Origin: Propionivibrio sp. | Lineage (GTDB): Bacteria > Pseudomonadota > Gammaproteobacteria > Burkholderiales > Rhodocyclaceae | DNA: 27,095 nucleotides | Assembly (NCBI GenBank): GCA_017990155.1 | Contig: JAGNOM010000002.1 | Span: 1-27,095 of the forward strand | Direction of reading: 5' to 3' | In this document: positions 23,981 through 27,095 of the stretch, in pieces | Numbering within the stretch: position 1 is the stretch's first letter | Layout: the number at the start of each line of letters is the position of its first letter | Translations under genes and position numbers: made by a program | The notes under the pieces: generated by a model | What the model was told of the DNA's origin: nothing | Databases searched by the model: none | What the model saw: the letters and a program-made list of their open reading frames with translations, nothing else

Positions 23981-24568
23981 ATGCGGCAAGCCGAAATCAG
24001 CAGAAACACCTTGGAAACCCGGATCACGGTCCGCCTGAACCTCGATGGAAGCGGTCAGTGTCGTTTGGCGACCGGTGTCCCCTTTCTCGATCACATGCTG
24101 GATCAGATTGCGCGCCACGGCTTGATCGACCTTGAGGTCGAAGCGCAGGGTGATTTGCATATCGATGCGCACCACACCGTCGAAGACATCGGGATCACAA
24201 TCGGGCAGGCGCTGGCCAAGGCCGTTGGCGACAAAAAAGGAATTCGCCGCTACGGACACGCCTACGTGCCGCTCGACGAGGCGCTCTCACGCGTGGTGAT
24301 CGACCTGTCGGGTCGCCCGGGGCTCGTCTTTGGCGTCGAATTCACGCGCGCCACCATCGGCGCGTTTGACGTCGACCTGATCCGCGAGTTTTTCCAGGGG
24401 CTGGTCAATCACGCCCTGATGACGCTCCACATCGACAATCTGCGTGGAGAGAACGCACACCATCAAGCCGAAACGATCTTCAAGGCCTTTGGCCGTGCCT
24501 TGCGCGTGGCCCTTGAAGCCGACGACCGCGCCGCGGGCGCCATTCCTTCGACCAAGGGTGTGCTGTGA
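23981..24568 (+). CDS. hisB: Imidazoleglycerol-phosphate dehydratase
   Basis: A 195-residue monofunctional HisB that dehydrates imidazole-glycerol phosphate to imidazole-acetol phosphate. The manganese-binding histidine-rich motifs are seen: FLDHMLDQIARHG (near 35-47), DAHHTVEDIGI (near 62-72) and ENAHHQAETIFKAFGRAL (near 156-173), together with the SRPGLVF-like stretch LSGRPGLVFGVEF. It lacks the phosphatase half found in enterobacterial HisB, as is usual in betaproteobacteria. It is the first gene of the operon here. Its stop codon shares a base with the hisH start (TGATG), which points to translational coupling. Confidence 0.96.
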   Translation: MRQAEISRNTLETRITVRLNLDGSGQCRLATGVPFLDHMLDQIARHGLIDLEVEAQGDLHIDAHHTVEDIGITIGQALAKAVGDKKGIRRYGHAYVPLDEALSRVVIDLSGRPGLVFGVEFTRATIGAFDVDLIREFFQGLVNHALMTLHIDNLRGENAHHQAETIFKAFGRALRVALEADDRAAGAIPSTKGVL

Positions 24569-25218
24569 TGGCTTCGCCGACCGGTAAAATCGCCGTCATC
24601 GATTACGGCATGGGCAATTTGCGTTCCGTCTGGCAGGCGCTGGTGCATGTGGCCGACGGCAAGGAAATCGTTGTGACAGCCGATCCTGCCGTCGTCGCCG
24701 GAGCTGAACGGGTCGTGTTTCCGGGGCAGGGTGCGATGCCGGATTGCATGCGTGAGCTTGACGAGCGCGGACTGCGCTCGGCAGTGATCGACGCCGCGCA
24801 GACGAAGCCATTTCTCGGCATCTGCATCGGCCTGCAAATGCTCTTTGAACAGAGCGAAGAAGGCAATGTGCCTGGCCTCGGCATTTTCGCGGGTCCGGTC
24901 CGCCGTTTTCCGGCCGGGAAAATGGTCGGTGCGTCTGGCGAGAAGCTGAAAGTGCCGCACATGGGCTGGAACCGCGTGTCGCAGACCCGGTCACATGCGC
25001 TATGGAATGGTATCGAGGACGGCGCCCGCTTTTACTTCGTGCACAGCTATTTCGTCGATCCGGTCGATCGTGCTTGCATCGCCGGCACCACCGATTACGG
25101 CATCCCCTTTACCAGTGCGGTGGCGCGGGATAATATCTTCGCTATCCAATGTCATCCCGAGAAGAGCGCGCAAGCCGGACTGGCCCTGTTATCCAACTTC
25201 GTTCGCTGGAATCCCTGA
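24568..25218 (+). CDS. hisH: Imidazole glycerol phosphate synthase, glutaminase subunit
   Basis: A 216-residue class I glutamine amidotransferase that supplies ammonia to HisF. The catalytic triad is C86 (LGICIGLQMLFE), H196 and E198 (AIQCHPEKS). YGMGNLRS near 13-20, the oxyanion-strand motif FPGQGAMPDC near 51-60 and VPHMGWN near 129-135 match the family. The ATG at 24568 overlaps the hisB stop by one base; a GTG at 24565 would add one residue. After this gene, a 70-nt pyrimidine-rich stretch without a ribosome site separates it from hisA. Confidence 0.95.
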   Translation: MASPTGKIAVIDYGMGNLRSVWQALVHVADGKEIVVTADPAVVAGAERVVFPGQGAMPDCMRELDERGLRSAVIDAAQTKPFLGICIGLQMLFEQSEEGNVPGLGIFAGPVRRFPAGKMVGASGEKLKVPHMGWNRVSQTRSHALWNGIEDGARFYFVHSYFVDPVDRACIAGTTDYGIPFTSAVARDNIFAIQCHPEKSAQAGLALLSNFVRWNP

Positions 25219-25288
25219 GCAAAGATCGTTTTTCTCGATTCTCGCTTTTCTCAATACCCTTTCCCTCCACTACTTTTGTTTTCCCAAA
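25219..25288 (+). other. Pyrimidine-rich intercistronic leader of hisA
   Basis: A 70-nt gap inside the his operon that is mostly T and C (for example TTTTTCTCGATTCTCGC, then CCCTTTCCCTCCACTAC). It carries no purine-rich Shine-Dalgarno before the hisA ATG. A shorter T/C run (TTTTTCTTCTTCTG) follows hisA. Such tracts can recruit ribosomal protein S1 and help initiation; that function is inferred. Confidence 0.4.
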
Positions 25289-26032
25289 ATGCTGATCATT
25301 CCCGCGATTGACCTGAAGGACGGGCAGTGCGTTCGTCTAAAGCAAGGTTTGATGGACGAAGCGACCGTTTTCTCAACTTCACCGGGCGAGCAGGCCGCTC
25401 ACTGGCTTGAACAAGGAGCGCGCCGCTTGCACATCGTGGATCTCAACGGGGCGTTTGCCGGCAAGCAGAAAAACGAAAGGGCGATCAAGGAAATTGTGAC
25501 CGCGCTGGGCGACGAGATTCCGATCCAACTCGGTGGCGGCATTCGCGACCTTGACACCATCGAGCGTTGCCTCGACAACGGCGTCAGTTACGTCATCATC
25601 GGCACGGCAGCGGTGAAGAATCCGGGCTTCCTGCACGACGCGTGTAGCGCCTTCCCCGGGCAAATCATCGTCGGACTCGACGCCAAGGACGGAAAGGTCG
25701 CCGTTGATGGCTGGTCGAAACTGACCGGGCACGACGTGATTGATCTCGCGAAGAAGTGCGAGGACTACGGCGTCGAAAGCATCATCTACACCGATATCGG
25801 CCGCGACGGCATGCTTTCCGGCATCAACATCGAAGCGACGGTCAAGCTGGCGCAGGCGCTGACGATTCCGGTGATTGCCAGCGGTGGATTGTCGAACATG
25901 GACGACATACGGGCGCTTTGCAGCGTTGAACACGAAGGCGTTGTCGCAACGATCGCCGGGCGCGCCATTTACGATGGCTCGCTCGACTTCGCGGCCGCGC
26001 AGGCCGAGGCCGACAGTCTCACCGAAAACTGA
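25289..26032 (+). CDS. hisA: ProFAR isomerase (phosphoribosylformimino-AICAR ribotide isomerase)
   Basis: A 247-residue beta/alpha-barrel enzyme that performs the Amadori rearrangement of ProFAR to PRFAR, the substrate of HisF-HisH. The catalytic aspartates are D8 (IPAIDLKDG) and D131 (VGLDAKDGKVAVDGW). The phosphate-binding loops LGGGIRD and SGGLSNMDD are present, along with DIGRDGMLSG. The ATG at 25289 gives the standard N-terminus MLIIPAIDLKDG; the frame is open further upstream but that part overlaps hisH. There is no Shine-Dalgarno before this start. It is third in hisBHAFI, and the gap to hisF is 35 bp. Confidence 0.95.
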   Translation: MLIIPAIDLKDGQCVRLKQGLMDEATVFSTSPGEQAAHWLEQGARRLHIVDLNGAFAGKQKNERAIKEIVTALGDEIPIQLGGGIRDLDTIERCLDNGVSYVIIGTAAVKNPGFLHDACSAFPGQIIVGLDAKDGKVAVDGWSKLTGHDVIDLAKKCEDYGVESIIYTDIGRDGMLSGINIEATVKLAQALTIPVIASGGLSNMDDIRALCSVEHEGVVATIAGRAIYDGSLDFAAAQAEADSLTEN

Positions 26033-26067
26033 TTTTTCTTCTTCTGAACGAAAGCACGGTAACCGCT

Positions 26068-26825
<758 letters not shown>

Positions 26826-26829
<4 letters not shown>

Positions 26830-27095
26830 GCGACCTGGATGCGAGCCGCTACTGGCTCGACGCGCTGAAGTGGGACGAGAACGGAATGATTCCGGCTGTC
26901 GCGCAGGATGCGACGAGCGGCCGTGTGGTAATGTTTGCGTGGATGAACCGCGAGTCGCTGGAGGAGACCGTAAAGGGCGGAAACGCCGTTTATTGGTCAA
27001 GGTCAAGGCAACGCCTGTGGCGCAAGGGCGAAGAATCGGGCCACTTCCAGCAAGTCAAGTCGATTCGCGCAGACTGCGACGGCGACGTGCTGTTG
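26826..27095 (+). CDS. hisI: Phosphoribosyl-AMP cyclohydrolase, N-terminal 90 residues (runs off right edge)
   Basis: A GTG at 26826 overlaps the hisF stop (GTGA) and opens a frame to the window edge, 90 codons. It begins with S-D-L-D and includes LKWDENGMIPAVAQDATSG, VVMFAWMNRESLEET, AVYWSRSRQRLWRKGEESGH and the zinc/magnesium motif DCDGDVLL. The enzyme opens the purine ring of phosphoribosyl-AMP, the third step of the pathway. Whether a HisE pyrophosphohydrolase domain is fused cannot be seen, but the monofunctional form is usual in this group. Confidence 0.93.

Noticed and set aside
24995..25288. N-terminal extension of hisA by 98 residues
   Set aside because: It lies in another frame over hisH and the leader; HisA proteins begin at the IPAIDLKDG strand.

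Overview
The window is about 27 kb of GC-rich DNA (low-to-mid 60s percent by eye) from a Gram-negative chromosome, most probably a betaproteobacterium of the Rhodocyclales type. The grounds are the split histidine operon hisB-hisH-hisA-hisF-hisI, a HisF that starts MGLAKRIIPCLDV from TTG, the many sensory and c-di-GMP proteins, and an RND pump under an AcrR/TtgR-type repressor. The placement is inference; no rRNA or tRNA gene is present to confirm it.

Layout. 1-853 (-): N-terminal part of a membrane sensor with a CHASE domain, running off the left edge. 1002-1206: a 205-bp MITE-like element. 1248-1490 (-): small conserved hypothetical protein. 1586-2659 (+): short RlmN/Cfr-type radical SAM methyltransferase. 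2640-4280 (-): chemoreceptor gene broken by an in-frame TAG. 4349-7069 (-): hybrid PAS-PAS sensor histidine kinase. 7412-13235 (-): tripartite RND pump operon (fusion protein, inner-membrane pump, outer-membrane channel) ending in a strong intrinsic terminator. 13418-14086 (+): divergent TetR repressor, with an AcrR-like palindromic operator between it and the pump. 14067-16832 (-): PAS-PAS-GGDEF-EAL protein. 16910-17115: second MITE copy, inverted relative to the first. 17191-18450 (+): NYN nuclease-like protein with a LOTUS/OST-HTH domain. 18510-19037 (+): HemG. 19126-20043 (+): pirin. 20055-20975 (-): EamA/DMT permease. 21031-21951 (-): OxyR. 22063-22215 (+): 50-aa single-pass membrane protein. 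22253-22744 (+): Dps. 22741-23820 (-): HisC. 23981-27095 (+): hisBHAFI.

How the parts work together. The left half is mostly signalling (CHASE sensor, chemoreceptor, hybrid kinase, c-di-GMP enzyme). The kinase and the GGDEF-EAL protein share the same kind of periplasmic input module. The pump block is a complete self-contained regulon. The oxyR/small-ORF/dps block looks like a peroxide-defence unit: a 37-bp OxyR-type site overlaps the oxyR -10 and abuts the -35 of the small-ORF-dps promoter. The right end makes the imidazole-glycerol-phosphate branch of histidine biosynthesis, with hisC turned away from the operon.

The observations I rate highest are: the pair of inverted MITEs with perfect 10-bp target duplications, one of which lies against a promoter; the small membrane protein in an apparent OxyR-dps transcription unit; the NYN-LOTUS protein; the short RlmN/Cfr homologue; and the amber codon in the chemoreceptor.
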